NCBI RefSeq assembly: GCF_016889765.1
Contig: NZ_CP069533.1
Span: 434,001 to 498,000, forward strand
Reading direction: 5' to 3'
DNA: 64,000 bases
From: Corynebacterium minutissimum
Lineage (GTDB): Bacteria; Actinomycetota; Actinomycetes; Mycobacteriales; Mycobacteriaceae
In this document: one piece after another, positions 1-8,572 of the stretch
How positions within the stretch are numbered: the stretch's first letter is position 1
How the letters are laid out: each line of letters starts with the position of its first letter
Made by a program: the position numbers and the translations under genes
Notes under the pieces: generated by a model
Told to the model about the DNA's origin: nothing
Databases searched by the model: none
What the model saw: the letters and a program-made list of their open reading frames with translations, nothing else

Positions 1-1
1 G

Positions 2-691
2 GTTGTGCGCTCAGTGGACAAGGCTGCGGAGACCCGCATTTCCGGCGGTTTCGGCTACGGCTCCCACCATCTCGTTCTCACGGTCACTGAAGATAGCGCT
101 GCTGCCCTCGAAGAACTCGAGCCTTATGTGGGGTGGACCTTCGAGGTACAGATCCGCACTGTCCTGCAGCATGCTTGGGCTGAGTTTGAGCACGATATTC
201 GCTACAAGCAGGGGCCGAACCCGCCTTCCCCGCAGGTCGATCGCCTCTTTACACTAGCTGCAGGTCTCATTGAGCTCGCGGATCAGCAATTCGATGAAAT
301 CGCAGCGCTGAAGGCTCCCAGCACGGATACCGATGAGGACATTGAGCTCACCGCGGAGACACTGCCAGGCGTGCTCGCCATCATTCTGGGTAACCGCTTC
401 CCACGCTCCCGCTCGGAGCACTACCGCTTCCTGGCGGAGCTGCTAGAGAGCAACGGAATCAACCGTTTGAGCCAGCTCAAACAACTCTTGGATGATGATG
501 ACATCGCCCACGTGCACGACGCTATGCGCTACCGCTTTCGTCCAGGGCAGGTCAGGCTTATCGACGATTTGTTGCTCAACAAGTTCGGTTCCCAGCACAT
601 CGACGCCACATATGAAGCAGGTGACCGCCCCGACCGCAAGCGCCGCTTGAACGCACGCCTCAAGGCGCTACGCCGCTTTTCCGAAGAATAG
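2..691 (+). CDS. RelA/SpoT-type small (p)ppGpp synthetase, 3' part
   Basis: The gene enters from upstream of the window, so only the C-terminal ~229 residues are seen. The stretch EVQIRTVLQHAWAEFEH followed by a YK pair matches the conserved end of the RelA/SpoT synthetase domain, which transfers pyrophosphate from ATP to GTP or GDP to make the alarmones ppGpp/pppGpp. No hydrolase HD, TGS or ACT domain is visible. About 150 residues follow the synthetase core and are predicted soluble; their role is not evident. The gene order that follows matches the neighbourhood I recall for the C. glutamicum small alarmone synthetase RelS, so this is probably its orthologue, but the missing N-terminus with the catalytic Asp prevents confirmation. 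The GTG at 5 is an internal codon, not a credible start. Confidence 0.85.
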   Translation, partial: VVRSVDKAAETRISGGFGYGSHHLVLTVTEDSAAALEELEPYVGWTFEVQIRTVLQHAWAEFEHDIRYKQGPNPPSPQVDRLFTLAAGLIELADQQFDEIAALKAPSTDTDEDIELTAETLPGVLAIILGNRFPRSRSEHYRFLAELLESNGINRLSQLKQLLDDDDIAHVHDAMRYRFRPGQVRLIDDLLLNKFGSQHIDATYEAGDRPDRKRRLNARLKALRRFSEE

Positions 692-703
692 CGCAGTCAA
701 CTG

Positions 704-733
704 CTGACAATTATTTCCACTATGGTTTATAGT
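704..733 (+). promoter_or_regulatory. Predicted promoter of the secreted-protein/ABC block
   Basis: A CTGACA box (704-709) is separated by 18 bases from TATAGT (728-733). This is a good housekeeping-sigma match just after the alarmone synthetase gene, and it would start transcription near 740, about 60 bases before the first codon of the small secreted protein. Its position suggests the block at 799-3635 has its own transcript rather than reading on from the synthetase gene. Confidence 0.5.
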
Positions 734-798
734 AGAAGAACCTTATTCATGTAGATGGGGTCTCCCCCCTGCTACCTACCTTCAGAAAGGATCCATCA

Positions 799-1077
799 AT
801 AAAGAAGCTAGCTGTTATTTTGACGCCTCCACTCATTTTGTCTGCGGCGGCGGTGTTCGGTCCCAGTGCCGCACAGGCCTCCCCTTCTGATTGTCACTAT
901 GAGGTAAACGGAAAAAGCGTTATCGGAAGCTGCAGCCAAGGGGATGGAGACTTCCGTATTCGCCTCGACTGCAATAACTGGCCCGATCAGACTTCCGCAT
1001 GGACCGAAGCCGGCCGTCAGGCAGTCGCAACATGCGGCATCGAGCACCACCGAGGGGTAACGTTCGAAGTTCGCTAA
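799..1077 (+). CDS. Small secreted four-cysteine protein, apparent ATA start
   Basis: The reading frame encodes a classic Sec signal peptide: two lysines, a hydrophobic core (LAVIL...LILSAAAVF) and an AQA cleavage site after about residue 27. A mature chain of ~65 residues follows, with four cysteines suggesting two disulfides, and a central DCNNWPD segment. I do not recognise a characterised family, though it resembles small secreted actinobacterial proteins of unknown function. The codon at the natural start position is ATA (799-801), eight bases after a strong AGAAAGGA ribosome-binding site (784-791). The only conventional in-frame alternative is TTG at 820, which would delete the charged n-region and lies about 30 bases from that site. 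The gene is followed by an ABC ATPase and two membrane proteins. Whether ATA works as a start, or the gene is damaged, is open. Confidence 0.6.
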   Translation: MKKLAVILTPPLILSAAAVFGPSAAQASPSDCHYEVNGKSVIGSCSQGDGDFRIRLDCNNWPDQTSAWTEAGRQAVATCGIEHHRGVTFEVR

Positions 1078-1153
1078 CCCCGCCACAGTTCTTACACATA
1101 GCGCGAGCATCAATATTTCGCGCTCTAATTTTCATTCACGTATGAGGTAGCCT

Positions 1154-1858
1154 GTGCTGTCACTTAATCACGTTTCCGTTGCCTACAAGAAAAAGCAGGT
1201 AGTAACCGACGTCAGTTTTGACGTGACTGACGGCGTCCACGCCCTCTTAGGTCCCAACGGAGCAGGCAAGTCCTCCATACTCAAAGCCATTGTCGGACTG
1301 GTTCCCACAGCTGGTGGCACGATTGAGCTTGACGGGATTGCTGATCCGCGGCAGCGGAAGCTCCACGTGGGGTATCTCCCGCAGGACAATCTCCCCACAA
1401 GCTCTTTTACGGTAGCCGAGTTTCTGCACTATATGGCGTGGCTCAATAAAATTCCGCGTGGCACCGCCGGCGCCGAGGTTGCGAAAGCACTCGCATTGAC
1501 GCATCTTAAGGACTATTCCTCCGACAAGATCCGTAACCTCTCCGGTGGCACACGGCGGCGAGTAGGGATTTCAGCTGCCTTACTCGGTAGCCCGCGGCTC
1601 CTCGTACTCGATGAGCCTTCCGTGGGGCTCGACATCATACAGCGACAAGAATTGTGCACTGCAGTTTCTTCGATCGCGGCGACAACTCCGGTACTGCTCA
1701 CCACGCATATTGTGGATGATGTAGCGAGTGTAGCCACGGATGTGACAATTCTTTCGCATGGGTCTGTGGCCTTCACCGGTTCGCTCTCCGAGCTCACACC
1801 GGGTGGCAACTCCGCTGAGGCCATCGCGTCCGCCTATACGGCGTACGCGGCTACATAA
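1154..1858 (+). CDS. ABC transporter ATP-binding protein
   Basis: This 234-residue stand-alone nucleotide-binding domain powers a membrane transporter. It has Walker A GPNGAGKS (about residues 34-41), a Q-loop at YLPQDN, the signature LSGGTRRR, Walker B LLVLDEPS and the switch histidine in TTH. It belongs to the ABC-2/exporter-type ATPases (similar to NatA/CcmA-like proteins) rather than to binding-protein importers. The GTG start at 1154 is preceded by GAGGTAG. Two membrane-protein genes follow, the first only 19 bases downstream, and a small secreted protein gene precedes it, so the natural reading is a transporter acting on, or protecting against, a peptide or another envelope substrate. 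The substrate cannot be deduced. Confidence 0.9.
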   Translation: MLSLNHVSVAYKKKQVVTDVSFDVTDGVHALLGPNGAGKSSILKAIVGLVPTAGGTIELDGIADPRQRKLHVGYLPQDNLPTSSFTVAEFLHYMAWLNKIPRGTAGAEVAKALALTHLKDYSSDKIRNLSGGTRRRVGISAALLGSPRLLVLDEPSVGLDIIQRQELCTAVSSIAATTPVLLTTHIVDDVASVATDVTILSHGSVAFTGSLSELTPGGNSAEAIASAYTAYAAT

Positions 1859-1877
1859 GCGGAACAATGGTGGCACA

Positions 1878-2504
1878 ATGACGACAAGAACAGACCCCAA
1901 GCAGCTCGTCCCGCACTATGGATGGCTGCTGTGGGCGCGATTCCAGAACTTACCCATCGCCGTCATCGCGGCGGTATGCACGGCACTGACCGCGAAGGCG
2001 GTGTTGACGGCCATCAGCCGCCCTGGGGCCACAATTGAAGATAGTCATCTGTTTATCGCTATCGCCGCGAGCGCGTGTCTCACCATCGCGATGAAAAAAG
2101 AATCAGCGCTGGAGCGCACGCGTGCCCGCTCCCTCGTGGCACGGCGGTCCATGCTCCTCCTCGTCTTTGCTGCAGTCATAGGAGTCATCAGCGTGATGTG
2201 CTTCGGCTTCACCACCGCCCCGTATGCCGGGCTGGCCTGTGCGCGCGACTGCAGCTTCCTTCTCGGATGCACATGTATCGTTTCGCGTGTACTTCCCAAC
2301 CTGTACCTCTGGGCGGTCCCTCTGCTTGTAGGGTGCGTATCCTTATTCTTTTCACCGTCCTATCCTTTGCCCACGATGGAAACCCTCTGGCTGCCGCTCA
2401 AATCACCCGGCCTGTTGTTCACGCAAGACGGCGCCTTCGACGGAAGTTGGTTCATCGCCACTGGTGCCATCGTACTGGGAGTACCACGTTTTATCCTGCG
2501 CTAG
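1878..2504 (+). CDS. Membrane protein of ABC system (permease candidate 1)
   Basis: The product has 208 residues with several hydrophobic segments: about 28-47, 58-72, 90-113, 140-160 and near the C-terminus. It carries no recognisable catalytic motif. I chose the ATG at 1878, 19 bases after the ATPase stop, because the longer open frame from 1758 only runs through the ATPase gene. There is no strong ribosome-binding site beyond a weak GG-rich stretch, so translational coupling to the ATPase is likely. By position it is one transmembrane subunit of the transporter driven by the ATPase at 1154-1858, but I cannot assign it to a named permease family. Confidence 0.7.
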   Translation: MTTRTDPKQLVPHYGWLLWARFQNLPIAVIAAVCTALTAKAVLTAISRPGATIEDSHLFIAIAASACLTIAMKKESALERTRARSLVARRSMLLLVFAAVIGVISVMCFGFTTAPYAGLACARDCSFLLGCTCIVSRVLPNLYLWAVPLLVGCVSLFFSPSYPLPTMETLWLPLKSPGLLFTQDGAFDGSWFIATGAIVLGVPRFILR

Positions 2505-2561
2505 TTTCCCGCCCCACGCACCACGGTGTGTAGTACTTCTCACGCTATCGATTGGATCTCA

Positions 2562-3635
2562 ATGTCATCTGTGACCACGCGCCCTGTTGCCGACTCTGCC
2601 GCGCCGCCCGCCGCATACTGGCTTCGAGGGGTGCTCCGCATCCAGAAACTAGTCCTGTTGGGACTCATCACCGGATTGTTCCTCGCGGTCTTTGCGTGGA
2701 CCTCCGTAAGCGATTGGGGAGGGAGTGTGTACATGCTCCTCGATACAGCAGCCTCCGCCACGCCGTTTATGGTGGCGTGGCTGGCAGGCGTTGGTGTCAC
2801 CGTCGGCCAGTGGCGGTGGCGAAGTGGAAGCGCACAGTGGGATTACTTTAGTCCACGCGGCAAGGCTGTACCGATAGCGTTAGGCGCTGTAGGCGGAGGG
2901 CTTCTGCCGCTTGTAGGAATGACCGTGTACCTCGCTGTAACGGTGCCGCTGGCACTGTATGGCAGTCTCCACGATGGCCTCGACAGCGCCACCATCATGG
3001 CCGACGTGCGCGACAGCATTCCTCTTATATTCGCGCTTACAGCACGATTCTGCGCGGTGTCCTGTGTAGCGGCTTCAGTCGGCGGGTGCGTTCGCTACAA
3101 GTTTCTCGCCGCGCTGGCAGCCGTCGTGGTCTTCGTCGCTACCATCATTGCCGCTTTCAACTTCGAGCTCATGGGCGAACACGAGCGGCTGGACTCAGCC
3201 AGCATTGCAGACCTGGAGTGCACGGCGACCGCTCCCACAGTCTGCGGGCTCCCTACCAACCAGGCTTATTTTGCAGCCGCGCAGGAATCGCTTACACACT
3301 ATATGGAGGGCTCACCCTACGGTGATGTACTGCCGGACAAGATACTCGTCACCGATTCGTCCTTTCGTGACGTCCCAGAACAGCTCCGCAGCGACTTTCC
3401 CATCGCTCTGCAGCTCATGCGGCAACGGGCGATCACCGCTCCCCACCGCTTGGCCGCTGAGGAGACTGTATCTCAGAATATCTCGCTCTCTCTGGCACAT
3501 GCCTGTGCTGCTCCATTGTCAGACGAGTCAACGCGCGTGCAGGAGATTCTAAACGGCACCCCGAGGAATCCGGGAGAAAAAGAGGCCAACTCCACAGAGC
3601 TGGAGGACCTCCTTTCCTGCATCAACCACCGCTAA
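2562..3635 (+). CDS. Membrane protein with large C-terminal domain (permease candidate 2)
   Basis: The product has 357 residues. The first ~205 contain about six hydrophobic helices; the last ~155 are soluble and carry four cysteines (two in an early LEC/TVC pair, two in late HAC/LSC positions), which fits an extracytoplasmic, disulfide-bonded domain. The ATG at 2562 has GGA seven bases upstream and is preferred to the GTG at 2526. It lies 57 bases after the preceding membrane-protein gene and completes the four-gene block. The architecture (half-transporter helices plus an outside domain) suggests the membrane partner of the ABC ATPase, perhaps the part that contacts the secreted peptide. 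That role is inference; no family was recognised. Confidence 0.7.
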   Translation: MSSVTTRPVADSAAPPAAYWLRGVLRIQKLVLLGLITGLFLAVFAWTSVSDWGGSVYMLLDTAASATPFMVAWLAGVGVTVGQWRWRSGSAQWDYFSPRGKAVPIALGAVGGGLLPLVGMTVYLAVTVPLALYGSLHDGLDSATIMADVRDSIPLIFALTARFCAVSCVAASVGGCVRYKFLAALAAVVVFVATIIAAFNFELMGEHERLDSASIADLECTATAPTVCGLPTNQAYFAAAQESLTHYMEGSPYGDVLPDKILVTDSSFRDVPEQLRSDFPIALQLMRQRAITAPHRLAAEETVSQNISLSLAHACAAPLSDESTRVQEILNGTPRNPGEKEANSTELEDLLSCINHR

Positions 3636-3677
3636 CTCCCCCCCCCTGCGTGGCAAGGTGCACCAGACCGGCGCGCA

Positions 3678-4064
3678 CTAACGGAAACCGCCGCGGAACT
3701 TATCCATCTGCCGGCGCTCCTTCTTCGTGGGGCGGCCGGTGCCCCGGGCACGGACGGGGACGGAGGGGAGAAACTCCTTCGGTGGTGGTGGTGGCGCGTG
3801 ATCGATATAGCAAGTTCGCGCCACGGGCGCGCCGACGCGCTTAGAAACGGTGGCAAGGACCTCGAGGTCATGCTCGTGGTGGTTACGCCACACGCGTACG
3901 CGGTCGCCGGGGACAACCTGCTGGGCGGGCTTGGTGGCGTTGCCGTTGAGTTTGACGTGCCCAGCGCGCACTGCGGTGGCGGCCTCCGAGCGGGTCTTGA
4001 ACATACGGACGGACCAGACCCAGGCATCAATGCGTACTGGGCGCCCGTCGGGCTGGTTGACCAT
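3678..4064 (-). CDS. S4-domain RNA-binding protein (Hsp15-like)
   Basis: The 128-residue protein has an S4 RNA-binding fold at about residues 10-60 (RIDAWVWSVRMFKTRSEA, then the AVRAGHVKLNG turn typical of S4) followed by a basic tail ending KKERRQMDKFRGGFR. Hsp15-family proteins bind stalled 50S ribosomal subunits that still carry peptidyl-tRNA. The gene is the last of a minus-strand run (ilvA, yigZ, a small membrane protein, this gene), seven bases after its upstream neighbour. The ATG at 4064 is the first methionine in good S4 register. The molecular role in this organism is inferred from the family only. Confidence 0.85.
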   Translation of the reverse strand: MVNQPDGRPVRIDAWVWSVRMFKTRSEAATAVRAGHVKLNGNATKPAQQVVPGDRVRVWRNHHEHDLEVLATVSKRVGAPVARTCYIDHAPPPPPKEFLPSVPVRARGTGRPTKKERRQMDKFRGGFR

Positions 4065-4071
4065 ACGGCTC

Positions 4072-4308
4072 TTAAAGGTTGTGGTTTTCGTTGACGATCT
4101 TCTGGATCTTTACCCAGTTGTAGACGCCACCGACCACGGCGACGACGAGGCCAATGGCCATCCACGTCCAGAACCCAGTAAGCGCCCAGCCCAGCAGGAT
4201 GCCGCCGCCGATGCCACCCACGACAGCAATAGCGCCGTTGCGAGCGTGCGTGCGTACAGCCTGCTTCCGCTTTTCAATGGGGTTATTAGGGCGTCGCTGC
4301 ATAGTCAT
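4072..4308 (-). CDS. Small membrane protein, unknown function
   Basis: This is a 78-residue protein with a basic N-terminus (QRRPNNPIEKRKQ) and two adjacent hydrophobic segments, about residues 26-43 and 46-63, forming a helical hairpin in the membrane, then a short polar tail. I place the start at ATG 4308; ATG 4302 is equally possible because neither has a clear ribosome-binding site, and the TTG-started longer frame adds no credible sequence. It sits between the yigZ and S4-protein genes on the same strand. Comparable small proteins are widespread in corynebacteria without known function. Confidence 0.7.
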   Translation of the reverse strand: MTMQRRPNNPIEKRKQAVRTHARNGAIAVVGGIGGGILLGWALTGFWTWMAIGLVVAVVGGVYNWVKIQKIVNENHNL

Positions 4309-4371
4309 GCTGCCAATTCTACAAGGCAACCATGTCGTGCGAGGAACTACGAGCGCGGAACTACGAGCGCG

Positions 4372-5019
4372 CTAGTGCGAAAGCTCCACCCAGGCGGTGC
4401 CGGCTTCCTTTGGAGCAACCTCACCTTGGGTCAAGGCGGCCAGTGTGGCCGTGAGCTCTTCCTCGCCACCCGGGGCGACGGACACAGTAAAGGTAACCGC
4501 TTGGCCGTAGGCAGTATCGACAATGTCCACGCCGCGGTTGCGCAGGTCCGCCTCCAAGCGGCCGGCATCAGCATGGGAGACCTCCAGCGTGTAGAGCTCA
4601 CGCAAAGCGCGGGTAGCGCGCTCGACGTGTTCCATCGTCTCACTCACAGCGCCGCCATAAGCGTGGACCAAACCGCCCGCGCCCAGCTTGATACCTCCGA
4701 AGTAGCGCACCACGACCGCGCAGATGTCCAGCATCCCGGACCCTTTGAGAACGTCCAGCATGGGTTTGCCCGCGGTGCCGGAGGGCTCACCATCGTCAGA
4801 GGAGCGCTCCACTGGGTTCGCGGCATCGACGTGGTAGATGTACGCCGAGCAGTGGTGGCGGGCGTCGGGGAAGCGGTCCCGGGCAGCGTCAATGAACGCG
4901 CGTGCTTCCTCTTCGTTAGTCACGCGGCCGATGAGGGTAATGAAGCGGGAGCGCTTGATCTCAATCTCATGCTCATAGAGCTCGCCGGCAATGGGGCGCT
5001 GATAGCTTTCCAGCATCAT
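4372..5019 (-). CDS. YigZ/IMPACT family protein
   Basis: The 215-residue protein matches the IMPACT/YigZ family: an N-terminal UPF0029 domain with the hallmark DDGEPSGTAGKPML (about residues 75-88) and VVVRYFGGIKLGAGGL, then a C-terminal ferredoxin-like domain. The family is related to eukaryotic IMPACT, a regulator of translation under amino-acid limitation; bacterial members are poorly characterised and YigZ of E. coli is often cited for side peptidase activity. The start ATG overlaps the stop of the threonine dehydratase gene by four bases (5016-5019), so the two are translationally coupled. The length is normal for the family. Confidence 0.9.
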   Translation of the reverse strand: MMLESYQRPIAGELYEHEIEIKRSRFITLIGRVTNEEEARAFIDAARDRFPDARHHCSAYIYHVDAANPVERSSDDGEPSGTAGKPMLDVLKGSGMLDICAVVVRYFGGIKLGAGGLVHAYGGAVSETMEHVERATRALRELYTLEVSHADAGRLEADLRNRGVDIVDTAYGQAVTFTVSVAPGGEEELTATLAALTQGEVAPKEAGTAWVELSH

Positions 5020-6299
5020 GCGACGAGGAAGTCGTACTCAGGAGTACCAGGCTTAAGCTGCTGGCAGTGCAGCTTAGAGTCTGTCATTCTGCGCAACAAA
5101 CCATCAATGCCGGAGGCGGCTCCCAGCTCAATACCCACGAGCGCGGCACCGGTTTCGCGGTTATTGCGCTTGAGGTACTCGAACAGCGTGATGTCGTCCT
5201 CTGGCCCTAGCACGTCTTGGAGGAAGTGGCGTAGCTGACCTGGCTCCTGTGGGAAGTTCACCAGGAAGTAGTGCTTCAGACCTCGGTGCACGAGGGAGCG
5301 CTCCATGATTTCGGCGTAGCGCAACACATCGTTATTTCCGCCGGAAATCACACACACGACAGTCGACCCCGGCTGCAATTTCAGGGATCGCAAACCCGTC
5401 ACACTCAACGCACCGGCGGGCTCCGCAATGATGCCTTCGTTCTGATACAAGGCCAGCTGCTCCGTGCACACCGCACCTTCAGACACATTATCCCAGTGCA
5501 AACGCCCCTGGTTGGCCTCCAGAATCTTGAAAGGTACGTCACCAATTCGCTTCACCGCAGCGCCATCGACGAAGGGGTCAACGGTCTCCAGCGTCACTGG
5601 TTCGCCAGCGTCGAAAGCAGCGCTTAACGACGCCGCCCCGGCCGGCTCAATCCCCACCACCGCTGTGCGCGGGGCCATGTCGGCAAGGTAGGACGTGATC
5701 CCAGAGATGAGTCCTCCTCCGCCCACGGGGACGATGACGGTGTCGAGGGCCTTGCCCAATGAGGACAGCTGCGCCACAATTTCGGCGGCCACGGTACCTT
5801 GACCAATGACAGTATCGCGGGCGTCAAAAGGCTCGATGAAGAATGCTCCACGCTCGGCGGCATCAGCATGTGCAGCGGCCGCCGCCTCATCAAAATTGGC
5901 TCCGGTGACAACGAGCTCCACGAAGTCCCCGCCGTGAACGAGGATGCGGTCACGCTTCTGCTTCGGCGTGGGTTCTGGGACAAAAATCTTGCCTTGAATT
6001 CCCATGGTCCGGCAGGCATAGGCGACGCCTTGAGCATGATTGCCTGCCGACGCCGTCACGATGCCCTGCGCGCGCTCCTTGTCACCAAGGTTGGACATTC
6101 CATAAATGGCGCCGCGGATCTTGTACGAGCGCACATCCTGGAGGTCCTCCCGCTTGAGATAGACCTCGTAGCCGGTCTCCTGGGACAGGCGTGGGCAGTA
6201 TTGCAGTGGGGTCGGAGCAATCTCCGAGCTAATCCGCGATTGGGCCAACTGGATGTCGGAGGCGTGGACTGGCTCGAAGTCTTCCGGGGTACGTGTCAT
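5016..6299 (-). CDS. ilvA: Threonine ammonia-lyase (threonine dehydratase)
   Basis: This PLP enzyme deaminates L-threonine to 2-oxobutanoate, the committed step of isoleucine synthesis. The 427-residue chain has the PLP-lysine motif SYKIRGA (about residue 58-64), the glycine-rich phosphate-binding loop VGGGGLISG, and a single shortened C-terminal ACT-like regulatory domain starting near residue 335 (HYFLVNFPQEPGQLRHFL). The short regulatory domain is typical of corynebacterial IlvA, which is isoleucine-inhibited. The ATG at 6299 gives the usual N-terminus. It overlaps yigZ downstream and diverges from the surface-protein gene at 6475, leaving 175 bases for both promoters. No attenuator was recognised. 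Confidence 0.93.
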   Translation of the reverse strand: MTRTPEDFEPVHASDIQLAQSRISSEIAPTPLQYCPRLSQETGYEVYLKREDLQDVRSYKIRGAIYGMSNLGDKERAQGIVTASAGNHAQGVAYACRTMGIQGKIFVPEPTPKQKRDRILVHGGDFVELVVTGANFDEAAAAAHADAAERGAFFIEPFDARDTVIGQGTVAAEIVAQLSSLGKALDTVIVPVGGGGLISGITSYLADMAPRTAVVGIEPAGAASLSAAFDAGEPVTLETVDPFVDGAAVKRIGDVPFKILEANQGRLHWDNVSEGAVCTEQLALYQNEGIIAEPAGALSVTGLRSLKLQPGSTVVCVISGGNNDVLRYAEIMERSLVHRGLKHYFLVNFPQEPGQLRHFLQDVLGPEDDITLFEYLKRNNRETGAALVGIELGAASGIDGLLRRMTDSKLHCQQLKPGTPEYDFLVA

Positions 6300-6474
6300 G
6301 CTGGCTCATTCTACGCTCTACAGAGTGCCCCGCATGCATTACCTAGCATTCGACCGATTCACCAAAGGTTTACTCAAATCTTCTCCTGTCGTTACTCTCT
6401 GTTCTCCGAATGGGGACGGTGTGACACGTACGGTGGTGCGGAATCTTTGTCGTCTCAACGCTAGGAGTTCTTCT

Positions 6475-8472
6475 ATGTCTCGCTCTTTCTCTCGCCGCGC
6501 GCTTGCCCTGTGTGTTGCTACCGCCACCAGCGTAAGCTTGGCCGTTCCGGCAGCGTCCGCCAAGATTGTGGACAATGTCCACGTGCACTCTGCGGCTAAC
6601 GCTAGCCTCAAGGTCAGCCCTATCGGCACTTATGAATCCGGCGTGTATGAAGAGTCCGCTGCGGAGATCGTGGCCTTCCACCCAGCATCCAAGCGCATTC
6701 TGACCGTCAATGCCCACGCCGGCCAGATTGATGTTATCGATGCCGCCGACCCGACCAATCTACAGCACATCGGCTCTATCTCTGCTGGTGACGGCAAGGA
6801 AATTAACTCCGTGGCCGTGCGCCCGGACGGCCTGGCTGTCGCCGCCGTTCAGCAGGAAGACAAGACTGAGAACGGTGAAGCTCTGTTCTTCAACGCCGCA
6901 GCGGAGAACCTGAATTCTGCAGAGCTCGGCCGGGTTGAGGTAGGCGCTCTGCCGGATAACGCTCACATCACCGCTGACGGTGGTTACGCGCTGGTGGCCA
7001 ACGAGGGCGAGCCGTCCGACGAGCTCAACGCCGAGGGCACCGATTACGTGACCGACCCGGACGGCTCAGTATCCGTCATCACGCTGCCGAAGGATGTTAC
7101 TGCTCCCTCCGAGGCCGACGCCCGTATCGCGGATTTCACGGCCTTCGATGACCAGGAGCTCCCCGAAGGCGTGCGTGTCTTCGGCCCCTCCGGCCATGAC
7201 TCCAAGCCGTCCATCGACTTCGAGCCGGAGTACATCTCTTCCCAGAACGGCAAGGCTTTTGTGTCGCTGCAGGAGGCCAATGCCATTGCCATCGTCGATA
7301 TCGAGTCCGCCACCGTCGAAAAGATTGTCCCAGCCCACGTTGCTGACCACAGCAAGACTCCGCTCGACCCGTCCAATAAGGATGGCAAGGCTGAGCTGCG
7401 CACCATCCCGGTGAAGGGCCTCTCCATGCCGGACTCCGTCGGTGCTTTTACTACCGGCGGCCAGACCTACTTCGCCACCGCTAACGAAGGCGATGCCCGC
7501 GAGTGGGGCGTGAAGGAAAAGGATGGCGGCTCCGGTGTTTACACCGATGAGGTAGAGCTTAAGGACCTCATCGAGGAGGGCAAGGTGTGCGAGGGCACGC
7601 TTGGCGATGTCTCCGCGGACGACCTCGCCGACAAAAAGCGCGCCGGCAACCTGAAGCTCACCAATGCGTCCGGCTGGAATGAGGAGAAGGGCTGCTTCGA
7701 CGAGCTGTACTCCTACGGCTCCCGCTCCTTCAGCATCTACGACGCTGAGGGCAACGTTGTCTTTGACTCCGGCGCTGAGTTTGAGCAGATCACCGCTGAG
7801 CTCAACGAGCCAGGTATCTTCCACCACAACGCTGACAACGAAGAAGCAGAGTTCGATGACCGCTCCGACAACAAGGGCCCCGAGCCGGAGGCACTCGTCG
7901 TTGGTACCGTCGGCGAGCGGACCTACGCTTTCATCGGTGCGGAGCGCGTAGGTGGCATCTTCGTCTACGATGTCACCGACCCGGCCAACGCTTCCTTCGT
8001 CACCTACGTCAATAACCGTGACTTCTCCACCGATGAGTACGCCGATGCTGGCGACCTTGGCCCAGAGGGCTTCGCCTTCGTCGACAAGAAGGACTCCCCC
8101 ACTGGTGAGTACCTGCTCGTCGTGGGCAACGAGGTCTCCGGCACCACCACCGTGTACTCCGTTGAGGACCTCCTCGCCGCCGAGGAAGACGAAGACGCCG
8201 ACCAGGGCGACGGCAAGGACACGGATAAAGACAAGGACAAGGACGAGCAGGACACTCCGAAGAAGCCAGGCAACGATGCCGGTAAGGACGGCAAGGGCTC
8301 TGCAGACAAGAGCTCCAGCAGCGTCTCCGGCGGCATCATCGCTGGTTCCGTCATCGGCGTCATTGCTGCGCTGGCCGCCACCATTGGTGTGCTGCGCGTC
8401 CCGGGTATCCGCGAGACTGTCCTGAGCCTTGCACCAGCTCCGCTGCGCGCTCAGTTGGAGAAGTTCCTCTAA
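6475..8472 (+). CDS. Secreted choice-of-anchor I / beta-propeller surface protein
   Basis: The 665-residue protein starts at ATG 6475, behind TAGGAG (6461-6466); the open frame continues upstream to 6253 but that part overlaps ilvA and lacks a ribosome-binding site. A signal peptide (basic SRSFSRRA, hydrophobic core, cut after ASA near residue 28) is followed by repeated blade-like segments (PASKRILTVNAHAGQIDVID, then similar copies) of the choice-of-anchor I family, related to the N-terminal region of surface alkaline-phosphatase-like proteins. A Lys/Asp-rich low-complexity linker (about 585-620) leads to one transmembrane helix (SGGIIAGSVIGVIAALAATI) and a short basic tail, so the propeller is displayed outside and membrane-anchored. 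No phosphatase catalytic residues are evident; enzymatic activity is unproven. It is followed 100 bases later by another anchored secreted protein. Confidence 0.85.
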   Translation: MSRSFSRRALALCVATATSVSLAVPAASAKIVDNVHVHSAANASLKVSPIGTYESGVYEESAAEIVAFHPASKRILTVNAHAGQIDVIDAADPTNLQHIGSISAGDGKEINSVAVRPDGLAVAAVQQEDKTENGEALFFNAAAENLNSAELGRVEVGALPDNAHITADGGYALVANEGEPSDELNAEGTDYVTDPDGSVSVITLPKDVTAPSEADARIADFTAFDDQELPEGVRVFGPSGHDSKPSIDFEPEYISSQNGKAFVSLQEANAIAIVDIESATVEKIVPAHVADHSKTPLDPSNKDGKAELRTIPVKGLSMPDSVGAFTTGGQTYFATANEGDAREWGVKEKDGGSGVYTDEVELKDLIEEGKVCEGTLGDVSADDLADKKRAGNLKLTNASGWNEEKGCFDELYSYGSRSFSIYDAEGNVVFDSGAEFEQITAELNEPGIFHHNADNEEAEFDDRSDNKGPEPEALVVGTVGERTYAFIGAERVGGIFVYDVTDPANASFVTYVNNRDFSTDEYADAGDLGPEGFAFVDKKDSPTGEYLLVVGNEVSGTTTVYSVEDLLAAEEDEDADQGDGKDTDKDKDKDEQDTPKKPGNDAGKDGKGSADKSSSSVSGGIIAGSVIGVIAALAATIGVLRVPGIRETVLSLAPAPLRAQLEKFL

Positions 8473-8572
8473 GCCCTATCCACCCCGCGGGAAGGGCTGC
8501 TACATTGAAGTGAGCTTTTTCCAAGAAGCCCTTTCACACCTGTCCTTTCCCTTCCCAAGGAGAACCCTCGAT

